This document shows positions 1-7,940 of a stretch of DNA of 64,000 bases, piece after piece. The notes under the pieces were generated by a model. The model was not told the origin of the DNA. It did no database searches and saw only the letters and a program-made list of their open reading frames with translations. The DNA lies in assembly GCA_002418265.1 (NCBI GenBank), contig DIDS01000014.1:124001-188000 (forward strand), read 5' to 3'. The DNA comes from Acidimicrobiia bacterium UBA5794 (GTDB lineage Bacteria; Actinomycetota; Acidimicrobiia; Spongiisociales; UBA5794). A program made the translations under genes and the position numbers. Each line of letters begins with the position of its first letter. Position 1 is the stretch's first letter.

Positions 1-793
1 CCGGCATGTAGAGGTCGTGACCGTCAACGTCGACGACTCCGTCCGCAGCTGTTCCCTCAAAGAGGTTCATGCCAGCGAGGTCAGCGGCATAGCGCGACTG
101 GGGATTGAGCCGAATGTCGGCTGCCGTACCAGACTGACTGACCAGCCCTTCTTCAAGGATGCAAATTTCGTCCCCGAGCAAGAACGCCTCGGTCGGATCA
201 TGGGTGATCACGAGAGCCGGACCGTTGTACGAATTGAGGAACTCGGCGATGGTTCTTCTGGCGTGCGCCTTGGTTGTGACATCGAGCGATCCGAGAGGCT
301 CATCAAGAATGAGAAGTCGTGGATCAGTCACCACGGCGCGAGCAAGGGCGACCCGCTGAGCCTCACCGCCCGACAGCTCGGCTGGTCTGCGTTCAGCCAG
401 ATCCGTGAGCCCGAGGCGATCCATCCACACATCCGTGCGCGATGCTGCATCGCCCTTCGAGATGCCAGTGCTCCGCAGCCCGAAAGCGATGTTGTCCCTT
501 ACGCTGAGATGTGGAAACAACAGACCGTCCTGGAACATGACACCGATGCCGCGTTGTGCCGGAGGAACGAACACACCTTGGTCTGTGTCTTCAAGGACCA
601 CTCCGCCAAGTTCAACCCTCCCTTCATCAATCGGTGAAAGCCCAACAAGGGCAGCGACGAGCGTCGACTTTCCTGCACCATTCGGGCCGAGAACGGCCAG
701 AGTGGATCCGGAGGCGATCTCGATGGCCACATCGAGCCCGAACCCCTCGCTGCGAGCCACCTTGATGTCGGCCGAGAGTCCTTCGTTCTTCAC
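1..793 (-). CDS. modC: ModC, molybdate ABC transporter ATPase (partial, C-terminus off the window)
   Basis: Reading the minus strand from a GTG at 793 gives an open frame to the window edge. It has Walker A GPNGAGKST, a Q-loop region, signature LSGGEAQRVALA, Walker B LLILDEP and the switch His in ITHD, then the start of a C-terminal domain that runs off the edge. It would hydrolyse ATP on the cytoplasmic face to drive molybdate import. The GTG start overlaps the modB stop (GTGA), which fixes the start and makes it the last gene of modABC. The substrate is inferred from ModA and ModB next door; the ATPase alone would not separate molybdate from tungstate or sulfate. Confidence 0.9.
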   Translation of the reverse strand, partial: MKNEGLSADIKVARSEGFGLDVAIEIASGSTLAVLGPNGAGKSTLVAALVGLSPIDEGRVELGGVVLEDTDQGVFVPPAQRGIGVMFQDGLLFPHLSVRDNIAFGLRSTGISKGDAASRTDVWMDRLGLTDLAERRPAELSGGEAQRVALARAVVTDPRLLILDEPLGSLDVTTKAHARRTIAEFLNSYNGPALVITHDPTEAFLLGDEICILEEGLVSQSGTAADIRLNPQSRYAADLAGMNLFEGTAADGVVDVDGHDLYMP

Positions 794-1596
794 GACACCC
801 CCCACCAGCGATCACGAAGAAGAACCAGCACCGCGAGCGAAACGGCAACCATGACGAGGCTCATTGCGATCGCGGCGTTGCGGTTCGATTCAAGTGCAAC
901 AAACACCGCGAGGGGCATCGTCTGGGTACGCCCTTGAACGTTGCCAGCAAAGGTCAGCGTTGCCCCGAACTCACCGAATGCCCGCGCCCAGGTAAGCGCC
1001 AATCCGGAAGCGAGCGACGGCATGATCAGGGGAATGGTCACACGCCGAAGAACCGTCCATCGTCCGGCACCAAGTGATTCGGCAGCTCCTTCGTACCTCC
1101 CGTCAATACTCCGCAGACCCGCTTCGACGGTGATCACGACAAAGGGCATCGCGACGAACGTGACCGCAACGATGACACCCCATATCGAGAATGGCAGGAC
1201 GATACCGGTAGCGTCATACAGCGGCCCACCAACCACGCCTCTCCTTCCAAGGGCGAACAGCAGGGCGGCACCGCCGACCACCGGGGGCAGAACGATCGGG
1301 AGGAGTACCAGTGCACGAACGAGACTTTTGCCACGGAAGTCCGTCCTTGCCAGCAAGAACGCGATCGGGACACCGATGCAAAAAGAAATCAAGGTTGCGG
1401 CAACCGATGCGACAAGCGAAATCTGAAGGGCATCAAGCACAACATCGTCAGCGAGAAGTGAACCGAGGTCACTCCATGGCGTTCGGATCAGGAGACCAAT
1501 GATCGGTAGGGCAAGGAACATGACGCCAACAACCCCAAGAGCCATGATCACGATCGGTGGGCGTTCGGTCCGATTCCAGCGTTGACGTCGGTTCAT
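790..1596 (-). CDS. modB: ModB, molybdate ABC transporter permease
   Basis: About 268 residues with five or six hydrophobic segments and the EAA loop typical of binding-protein-dependent permeases (GAAESLGAGRW then PLIMPS near residues 180-205). It forms the membrane channel for molybdate. A longer frame reaches 1656 but would overlap modA by 47 nt; the ATG at 1596, just after the modA stop and right before the basic N-terminus MNRRQR, is preferred. No clear Shine-Dalgarno is visible, which fits translational coupling to modA. Its stop overlaps the modC start. The demand for molybdenum is obvious here: three molybdoenzymes lie in the same window. Confidence 0.9.
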   Translation of the reverse strand: MNRRQRWNRTERPPIVIMALGVVGVMFLALPIIGLLIRTPWSDLGSLLADDVVLDALQISLVASVAATLISFCIGVPIAFLLARTDFRGKSLVRALVLLPIVLPPVVGGAALLFALGRRGVVGGPLYDATGIVLPFSIWGVIVAVTFVAMPFVVITVEAGLRSIDGRYEGAAESLGAGRWTVLRRVTIPLIMPSLASGLALTWARAFGEFGATLTFAGNVQGRTQTMPLAVFVALESNRNAAIAMSLVMVAVSLAVLVLLRDRWWGVS

Positions 1597-1609
1597 GATT
1601 GCTGCGGTG

Positions 1610-2386
1610 TCATGGGAGCTCGAATCCGAACGAGGCGAGAATCTCACGGCCGTCATCTGACATCACGAATGCAACGAACGCGGCAGCCACACCGGATTCG
1701 TCGGCTGAAACGACAGCAATCGGGTAGCGCACATCCACATTGTGCTCGTCGGGAATCAGAATCGAGTCAACCGAACCGGCCGCCGCAACCACATCGGAGG
1801 TGTAGACGATCCCTGCATCAATCTCTCCCGATTCAATCTTGAGCGTCAGGGACCGGACGTTTGGTTCCTCGGTGTCCACCGACGCCACAACACCGGCTGA
1901 TGCGAGAGATTCGCGCGCATATGACCCACAGGGCACGGCTGGAAGGCATAGGCCTATGAAGAGGTTTTCGTTCCCGAAATCCTCAAGCCCTGAGACGGAG
2001 GCAGGGTTGCCGGGAGGGACGGCGATCACGACACTGTTGAGGGCAAACGTCTGGACCGGACCGGTAGCAGCATGCCAGTACAACACATCTTCCATGGCTT
2101 CGCTGTTGGCCGATGCGAACACATCCACCGGTGCACCCTCGATGATCTGTGCAGCGAGACTGTTCGATCCGCCCGAGTTGATGTCGACCACGACACCTGG
2201 CACTTGGGTTTCAAAGTCGGACGCAATCTCCTGAAAGGCCGGTTCGAGCGATGCGGCAACGGAGACCAACAATGTTGAGGTTTCCTTGTTGGTTGAGCAT
2301 CCTGCAACGATTGCTGCGCACAGCGCAAGGACAACGGCGACGCGGGCGACTCCGGTTGCGGTCGCGGTTGGTCGGGCTCGGTGCAT
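1610..2386 (-). CDS. modA: ModA, molybdate-binding lipoprotein
   Basis: 258 residues. The N-terminus is a signal peptide ending in a lipobox (IVAGC, Cys30), so the mature protein should be lipid-anchored outside the membrane. The body has the ModA-type layout: SLEPAFQEIASDFE near the start, a Gly/Ser-rich anion loop (SGGSNSLAAQI), the QIIEGAPVDVFASAN motif and a later AGIVYTSDV segment. It captures molybdate or tungstate and delivers it to ModB. First gene of modABC; oxyanion preference cannot be read from the sequence. Confidence 0.92.
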   Translation of the reverse strand: MHRARPTATATGVARVAVVLALCAAIVAGCSTNKETSTLLVSVAASLEPAFQEIASDFETQVPGVVVDINSGGSNSLAAQIIEGAPVDVFASANSEAMEDVLYWHAATGPVQTFALNSVVIAVPPGNPASVSGLEDFGNENLFIGLCLPAVPCGSYARESLASAGVVASVDTEEPNVRSLTLKIESGEIDAGIVYTSDVVAAAGSVDSILIPDEHNVDVRYPIAVVSADESGVAAAFVAFVMSDDGREILASFGFELP

Positions 2387-2414
2387 CGTATGAGGCTATC
2401 ACCGCGTCCCGACG

Positions 2415-2711
2415 TCAGACGTAGGCGAGGCCGATCATCACGGCAAAGGCGCCAAGGGGGACAAGCAGGAGTATGACCAGGCGGATGACGGTCTGATCGA
2501 AGACCAACGCGAGAAACACCGATCCAATGATTCCGGCAAACCACAACGCCGTCATCATCAGGACCACGAAGCGCAGAAGGCCACCCCAATCGGGGTCATC
2601 GGACTGGACAAGGCCAACAACCCCGAAGGTCCCAGCCACCACAACCTGGACGATGACTGCGGCTTTTTCGAGACGCGACAACGGGCGACGAGACTTCTCA
2701 GGATTGACCAT
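2415..2711 (-). CDS. Small three-helix membrane protein, unknown function
   Basis: About 98 residues from the ATG at 2711; a TTG at 2747 would add 12 residues but looks less likely. After a basic N-terminus (NPEKSRRPLSRLEK) come three hydrophobic stretches suggesting a small integral membrane protein. I do not recognise a family. It lies just upstream of modA on the same strand, with a 28-nt gap, so it could be co-transcribed with modABC, but nothing ties it to molybdate. Its TGA stop sits inside a GACGTCAGACGT tract like those at several other gene ends here. Confidence 0.6.
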   Translation of the reverse strand: MVNPEKSRRPLSRLEKAAVIVQVVVAGTFGVVGLVQSDDPDWGGLLRFVVLMMTALWFAGIIGSVFLALVFDQTVIRLVILLLVPLGAFAVMIGLAYV

Positions 2712-2844
2712 ATGGCGCAGAAGATACTGTGTGGATGGATCCTGCAAGTGGCATGGTCAGCGAGGACGCAGATCTCTCGTTGATCACGATGGGGGACGGT
2801 GCGGATGTCAGAAGTCAGAAGCTGAAAGCTGTGAGCTGAAAGCC

Positions 2845-2859
2845 GGGGTCGAAGACCCC
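2845..2859. repeat. Short GC hairpin GGGGTC-GAA-GACCCC
   Basis: Perfect 6-bp inverted repeat with a 3-nt loop, directly abutting the TetR-type palindrome. It has no T-tract, so a classic terminator is unlikely; it may simply be part of the control region of the exporter operon. Confidence 0.35.
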
Positions 2860-2879
2860 CTGAGTGAGTGCTCACTCAG
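2860..2879. promoter_or_regulatory. Operator palindrome for the adjacent TetR regulator
   Basis: Arms CTGAGTGAG and CTCACTCAG match perfectly around a 2-nt centre (TG). The site ends 18 nt before the TetR start codon. Size and symmetry are typical of TetR-family operators, which usually overlap their own promoter, so autorepression together with the downstream ABC exporter genes is the simplest reading. Binding is inferred, not shown. Confidence 0.7.
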
Positions 2880-2897
2880 TGGTATGCTTGATTGGTT

Positions 2898-3515
2898 ATG
2901 GTCAAACAGACTCGTGCGAAACCCATGTCCACTGAGGATCGCCAGCAGGCAATCCTCGATGCTGTCACACCGCTGATCGTTGAGCGGGGGTCCAAGGTCA
3001 CGACGTCGGAGATGGCCAAGGCCGCGGGCGTTGCTGAGGGAACCATCTACTCGGTGTTCCCGGACAAGCACTCACTGATCATTGCTGCAGTGCGGGCTTC
3101 CCTCGATCCTGCTGCGGTGCAGGCGGCTGTTGGCAACATCGATCGCACCCAATCCCTTCAGATGCAGCTCCAGGATGCTGCGACGATTCTTGCGGATCGT
3201 ATCGAACGAGTGATGGCGCTCTTTGATGCGCTCCGTTCGCTTCCCAATCACAGCCATCACGATGGCAAACACGCCAGACGCTTCATCGCCCAAACAGAGG
3301 CGGCAGTCACCGAGACCCTCACGGAGCTGTTGGAAGCACACCGGGACGACCTTGCGATCGAGCCAGTCCGTGCCGCGTCAGCCCTTCGCGGTCTCATCTT
3401 TGCGATCCGCCATCCGATGCTCCCCCCTGACCAACGCCTCACCGTCGAAGAAGCCGTGACAATTCTGATCTCGGGGATCGCCAGCCGACACACCACGACG
3501 AAGACAGGCTCGTAG
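2898..3515 (+). CDS. TetR-family transcriptional regulator of the ABC exporter
   Basis: About 205 residues. The N-terminal third has the TetR helix-turn-helix pattern (VTTSEMAKAAGVAEGTIYSVFPDKHSLI); the rest is the variable ligand-binding domain. The ATG at 2898 is preferred over a TTG two codons upstream. It lies 9 nt ahead of the ABC exporter genes on the same strand and directly downstream of a 20-bp palindrome, so it is most likely the local repressor that responds to an exported compound. Ligand unknown. Confidence 0.88.
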   Translation: MVKQTRAKPMSTEDRQQAILDAVTPLIVERGSKVTTSEMAKAAGVAEGTIYSVFPDKHSLIIAAVRASLDPAAVQAAVGNIDRTQSLQMQLQDAATILADRIERVMALFDALRSLPNHSHHDGKHARRFIAQTEAAVTETLTELLEAHRDDLAIEPVRAASALRGLIFAIRHPMLPPDQRLTVEEAVTILISGIASRHTTTKTGS

Positions 3516-3524
3516 GGGATTCCG

Positions 3525-5258
3525 ATGCTGATCCGTCTGCTCAGGAGCCACCTTGCACCGTACAAGCGCTGGATCATGATCATCGTTGCACTCCAGTTCG
3601 TTGCGACCGTGGCATCACTCCTGCTCCCGAGCCTCAACGCCGACATCATCGACAAGGGTGTTGTCACCGGTGATACCGACTACATCCTGCGCATCGGTTC
3701 GATCATGCTCGCCGTGTCTGCGCTTCAAGTCATCGCGTCAATCTCCGCTGTGTACTTCGGGGCAAAGACGGCGATGGCATTCGGCAGAGACCTCAGGAGC
3801 TCAATCTTCCGCAAGGTTGCGTCCTTTTCGACACGTGAGATGTCCCACTTCGGTGCCCCGTCGCTGATCACCCGCAACACGAACGATGTCCAGCAGGTCC
3901 AGATGCTCGCCATGATGACATTCACGCTCATGGTGATGGCACCCATCATGATGGTTGGAGGCATCATCATGGCACTGCGTGAAGATGTCGGACTGTCATG
4001 GCTTGTGGCAGTCGCCGTTCCGCTGCTCGCCGCCATCCTTGCGATCGTGATCTCGCAGATGATCCCGGCTTATCGCAAGATGCAGATTCGGATCGACACG
4101 GTGAACCGGGTGCTCCGGGAGCAGCTGAGCGGAATCCGGGTGCTTCGCGCTTTCGTTCGTGAGCCATACGAGACCGATCGATTCGAAAAGGCCAACCAAG
4201 AGCTCACGGACGTGTCGCTCACGGTCGGACGGTGGATGGCAGCAATGTTCCCCATCGTGATGCTCATCCTGAACCTGACGAGCGTTGCCGTGTTGTGGTT
4301 CGGCGGACACCGAGTCGACGCAGGGACAATGGAGATCGGTGCGCTTACCGCATACCTCACCTACCTCATCCAGATCCTGATGTCGGTCATGATGGCCACG
4401 TTCACGTTCGTGATGGTTCCGAGGGCGGCAGCGAGCGCCGATCGCATCGGCGAGGTCCTTGACACCGAATCGTCCGTCGTACCACCGGAATCGGGGATCA
4501 CCGCGGTCGATCGACATGGTGAGGTTCAATTTCTCGATGTCGAGTTCACCTATCCGGGGGCGAGTGATCCGGTTCTTCGTGACATCAACCTCACCGCACG
4601 AGCCGGTCAGACAACCGCAATCGTTGGATCCACCGGGGCAGGCAAGACAACCCTGATGAATCTGATACCGAGGCTCTTCGACGCAACCTCGGGAACGGTG
4701 CTCGTCAATGGTGTGGATGTCCGAAACCTTGATCCCGACTTCCTCTGGAGTCGGATCGGGCTGATCCCCCAGAATCCATACCTGTTCACCGGCACAGTTG
4801 CATCGAACCTGCGATACGGCAAACCGGATGCCACCGAAGCCGAGATGTGGCGAGCGCTCGAGATTGCCCAGGCGCGAGGCTTCGTCGAGGACATGCCCGA
4901 AGGCCTTGACGCACCGATCGCACAGGGTGGTACCAATGTTTCGGGCGGCCAACGACAGCGTCTTTCGATTGCCCGAGCACTGATCCGCTCCCCCGAGATC
5001 TACCTGTTCGATGACTCGTTTTCTGCGCTCGATCTTGCAACCGACGCTCGGCTTCGTGCCGCCCTCACCGCGGTGACGACGCAAGCAACCGTCATCATCG
5101 TCGCGCAGCGGATCTCGTCGATCAAAAGCGCAGACCAGATTGTCGTGCTCGACGATGGCGCCATCGTGGGAATCGGAACACACGGTGAACTGCTCGAATC
5201 GTGCCAGACCTACGCCGAGATTGTCGAGTCGCAACAGATGGCCGAGGTGCCGCGATGA
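3525..5258 (+). CDS. ABC exporter half-transporter with degenerate ATPase site
   Basis: 577 residues: six membrane segments (about 1-300), then a nucleotide-binding domain with Walker A GSTGAGKTT and a good signature VSGGQRQ. The catalytic Glu after Walker B is Asp (YLFDDS) and the switch His is Gln (VAQRIS). In heterodimeric exporters such as TM287/288 exactly these changes mark the degenerate half, so this should pair with the next gene, which has the canonical Glu and His. Substrate unknown: drug-like compounds or lipids are usual. Its stop overlaps the start of the partner (ATGA). Confidence 0.9.
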   Translation: MLIRLLRSHLAPYKRWIMIIVALQFVATVASLLLPSLNADIIDKGVVTGDTDYILRIGSIMLAVSALQVIASISAVYFGAKTAMAFGRDLRSSIFRKVASFSTREMSHFGAPSLITRNTNDVQQVQMLAMMTFTLMVMAPIMMVGGIIMALREDVGLSWLVAVAVPLLAAILAIVISQMIPAYRKMQIRIDTVNRVLREQLSGIRVLRAFVREPYETDRFEKANQELTDVSLTVGRWMAAMFPIVMLILNLTSVAVLWFGGHRVDAGTMEIGALTAYLTYLIQILMSVMMATFTFVMVPRAAASADRIGEVLDTESSVVPPESGITAVDRHGEVQFLDVEFTYPGASDPVLRDINLTARAGQTTAIVGSTGAGKTTLMNLIPRLFDATSGTVLVNGVDVRNLDPDFLWSRIGLIPQNPYLFTGTVASNLRYGKPDATEAEMWRALEIAQARGFVEDMPEGLDAPIAQGGTNVSGGQRQRLSIARALIRSPEIYLFDDSFSALDLATDARLRAALTAVTTQATVIIVAQRISSIKSADQIVVLDDGAIVGIGTHGELLESCQTYAEIVESQQMAEVPR

Positions 5259-7222
5259 CCAGCAGCGGCAAGAACGGGGAGCTCAAAACAACCGAGCGTG
5301 TGGTGGCACAGGGAGGCCCCGGGCGTGGAATGGGCGGCGGACAGATCGCCCAGAAACCGTTGGCATTCAAGGAGTCAGGGAAGCGGCTGCTGAACAGGCT
5401 CAGACCGCAAGGGCTGAAGGTGGCCTTTGTGTTGCTCGCAGCCATTGTGAGCGTCGGCCTCGCATCCCTTGGTCCACGCGTCCTCGGACGTGCGACCGAC
5501 CTGATCTTCGCCGGTGCCATCGGGGGCCAGCTGCCTGCGGGAATGACGAAGCAACAAGTGATTGATTCCGCAACAGCTTCGGGTAATCACAAGCTGGCGG
5601 ACATGCTCTCAGGCATCGACATTGTGCCGGGCACCGGCATCGACTTTCGAGCGGTCGGCACCGTTCTTCTCATCGTCATTGTCCTCTACGTCGGATCAGC
5701 ATTGCTGTCCTTCCTCCAGGGGTACCTCCTCAACGACGTCGTTCAGGACACAGTCATGAAACTTCGCGCTGAAGTTGAGGACAAGATCCACAAACTGCCG
5801 CTCAGCTACTTCGACCGCCAACCCCGTGGTGAACTCCTCTCGCGGGTGACCAACGACATCGACAATGTGTCCCAAAGTCTTCAGCAGACAATGAGTCAGC
5901 TCCTCACGTCGCTCCTCACCGTCGTCTTCGTGGTGATAATGATGGTTTTGATCTCCCCTGTCCTTGCTCTGATTGCTCTGATCACCATCCCGGTAACCAT
6001 GGTCATTGCTGCCCTGATCATGACGCGGTCCCAGAAACAGTTCGTGACCCAGTGGAGACGGACCGGGACGGTCAACGCCCAGGTCGAGGAGGCATTCACC
6101 GGGCATTCGCTGATCAAGGTGTTTGGACGCCAGGACGAAGTGCAAGACGTGTTCGAGTCCGAGAACGAGCAGCTCTATGAGGCAAGCTTCTCGGCCCAGT
6201 TCCTCTCCGGCCTGATCATGCCGATCATGATGTTCATTGGGAATTTGAACTATGTGATCATCGCGGTCATCGGGGGACTGCGGGTCGCGAGCGGAACGAT
6301 GAGTCTCGGGGATGTGCAGGCGTTCATCCAATACTCGCGTCAGTTCACCCAGCCCGTCACCCAGATTGCCTCAATGGTGAACCTGCTCCAATCAGGGGTC
6401 GCATCAGCAGAACGCGTCTTCGAACTCCTCGACGCCGAGGAAGAAGAGCCAACCGACCATCATCCACGAATGGTCGACAACCCTCGTGGTCGCGTGGTGT
6501 TTGAGGACGTCTCGTTCCGCTACGAGCCGGACCAGCCCCTGATCGAGGATCTGTCGATGGTGGTCGAGCCCGGACAGACGGTTGCCATCGTTGGACCCAC
6601 CGGCGCCGGCAAGACGACGCTCGTGAACCTGATCATGCGCTTCTACGAACTCGACGGCGGTCGTATCACCCTCGATGGTGTCGACACCTCGCTCATGCCG
6701 CGTGCTGACCTGCGATCCCGGATCGGGATGGTGCTCCAGGACACGTGGTTGTTCAAGGGAACGATCCGCGACAACATCGCGTACGGCAATCCCGATGCCA
6801 CCGAAGACGAGCTCCTTGAAGCCGCGAAGGCAACGTTCGTGGACCGCTTCGTCCACAGCCTTCCCGACGGCTATGACACCGTCATCGACGACGAGGGGAC
6901 AAACATCTCATCTGGTGAAAAACAGCTCATCACCATCGCGAGAGCCTTCGTCGCGCAGCCAGCACTCCTGATTCTGGATGAAGCAACGAGCTCTGTTGAC
7001 ACGCGCACCGAACTGCTCGTACAGCACGCCATGGCAGCGCTCCGATCCGATCGAACGAGCTTTGTCATTGCTCACCGGCTGTCAACGATCCGGGACGCCG
7101 ATCTCATCCTTGTGATGGAGGAGGGACGCATCGTCGAGCGGGGGACCCATGGGGAACTCCTCGATCGCAATGGAGCCTATGCGTCGCTGTACAACTCGCA
7201 ATTCGGCATGTCTGACGTCTGA
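5255..7222 (+). CDS. ABC exporter half-transporter with canonical catalytic site
   Basis: 655 residues from the ATG overlapping the previous stop; a longer frame from 5201 is rejected because it overlaps the upstream gene by 58 nt. A polar N-terminal extension of about 50 residues precedes the membrane domain, and an insert near residues 90-130 adds an external loop. The ATPase domain has Walker A GPTGAGKTT, Walker B LLILDEATSS with catalytic Glu, and switch His in IAHRLST, but its signature is altered (ISSGEKQ). The altered signature would complete the degenerate site of the partner subunit, consistent with a heterodimer. Confidence 0.9.
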   Translation: MTSSGKNGELKTTERVVAQGGPGRGMGGGQIAQKPLAFKESGKRLLNRLRPQGLKVAFVLLAAIVSVGLASLGPRVLGRATDLIFAGAIGGQLPAGMTKQQVIDSATASGNHKLADMLSGIDIVPGTGIDFRAVGTVLLIVIVLYVGSALLSFLQGYLLNDVVQDTVMKLRAEVEDKIHKLPLSYFDRQPRGELLSRVTNDIDNVSQSLQQTMSQLLTSLLTVVFVVIMMVLISPVLALIALITIPVTMVIAALIMTRSQKQFVTQWRRTGTVNAQVEEAFTGHSLIKVFGRQDEVQDVFESENEQLYEASFSAQFLSGLIMPIMMFIGNLNYVIIAVIGGLRVASGTMSLGDVQAFIQYSRQFTQPVTQIASMVNLLQSGVASAERVFELLDAEEEEPTDHHPRMVDNPRGRVVFEDVSFRYEPDQPLIEDLSMVVEPGQTVAIVGPTGAGKTTLVNLIMRFYELDGGRITLDGVDTSLMPRADLRSRIGMVLQDTWLFKGTIRDNIAYGNPDATEDELLEAAKATFVDRFVHSLPDGYDTVIDDEGTNISSGEKQLITIARAFVAQPALLILDEATSSVDTRTELLVQHAMAALRSDRTSFVIAHRLSTIRDADLILVMEEGRIVERGTHGELLDRNGAYASLYNSQFGMSDV

Positions 7223-7249
7223 CGTCTGACGTCGGAGGTCGGACGTCAG
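7212..7249. repeat. Degenerate heptamer tandem (CTGACGT) filling a convergent gene junction
   Basis: Five 7-nt units read CTGACGT x3, CGGAGGT, CGGACGT, and the tract contains the inverted repeat CTGACGTC (7226-7233) / GACGTCAG (7242-7249). It supplies both stop codons: TGA of the exporter at 7220-7222 and TGA of mobB at 7246-7248. A hairpin across the junction could act as a bidirectional terminator, though no T-tract is present. Related GACGTC tracts lie near 2411, 16200, 35995 and 57935. Confidence 0.6.
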
Positions 7250-7812
7250 TGGGCGGCGCTTGCGGTGGGGTGCGTGCAGGCGAGCCCCGCGATGAATCCG
7301 GCGATTGCCGACACGGCAGTGGGATCGAGTACGGGAACACTGACCGACCAACTCGCATCACTCACGATCGCAGAAAGCTCGGTCGGGTCGCATAGAAGAT
7401 CGTTGCTGTTGTCGGCTCTGTGTACCTCGATCTTGGGGTAGGTCGATGACCGTCCTCCCTCGATGAGCACAAGGTCAGCGTCGGCCATGTGTGCACAAAC
7501 AACCGCGTCGATGTCGGGTGAGCGGCTCGGCGCCCGAAACACTGCGACCTGTACCGGACTCATCCCGACCACAACTTCGGCACCGGAACGAGAGAAGCGA
7601 TCGGTGTCCTTGTCTGCCAGGTCAAACGCACTGCTGCGATGGTGGTGCTTGATCACCCCAACTCGGAAACCGCGGTGCGCGAGATTCGGAACCAGTGCCT
7701 CGATCAAGGTTGTTTTTCCCGATCCCGACCGGCCAACGATGGCAACGACGGCCGGTGATGTTTCGCCGTACCCGCCGAACAAAGGAAAGATATCGCTCTG
7801 GCCATTTGACAT
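7246..7812 (-). CDS. mobB: MobB, molybdopterin-guanine dinucleotide biosynthesis GTPase-like protein
   Basis: About 188 residues. It opens with a P-loop (GRSGSGKTTL), then GVIKHHHR, the His-rich switch-like stretch typical of MobB, then FSRSGAEVVVG and the LIEGGR motif. MobB assists MobA in attaching GMP to molybdopterin, making the bis-MGD cofactor used by DMSO-reductase-family enzymes. The start at 7812 is chosen because GGAGG lies 7 nt upstream; an ATG one codon before and a GTG at 7854 are possible. It is divergent from the large molybdoenzyme operon that begins 129 nt away and needs this cofactor. Confidence 0.88.
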   Translation of the reverse strand: MSNGQSDIFPLFGGYGETSPAVVAIVGRSGSGKTTLIEALVPNLAHRGFRVGVIKHHHRSSAFDLADKDTDRFSRSGAEVVVGMSPVQVAVFRAPSRSPDIDAVVCAHMADADLVLIEGGRSSTYPKIEVHRADNSNDLLCDPTELSAIVSDASWSVSVPVLDPTAVSAIAGFIAGLACTHPTASAAH

Positions 7813-7940
7813 CATTCCGCCTCCTTGGTCGTGGGCCGTAGCCTGCGAGTCCACACAGTAGCCATCGAGAATCTATTTATGAGTTGGAATCATATGAACT
7901 ACGAAACTGTGCTAACGTACCACAGCGAACGGAGGCCCAT

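Noticed and set aside
3996..5234. A 412-codon open frame on the minus strand
   Set aside because: It lies wholly opposite the well-supported ABC exporter gene, has the His/Arg-rich composition of an antisense shadow and shows no domain.
7855..7940. FNR-type site or promoter for the molybdoenzyme operon
   Set aside because: No TTGAT-N4-ATCAA palindrome and no -35/-10 pair with acceptable spacing could be supported.
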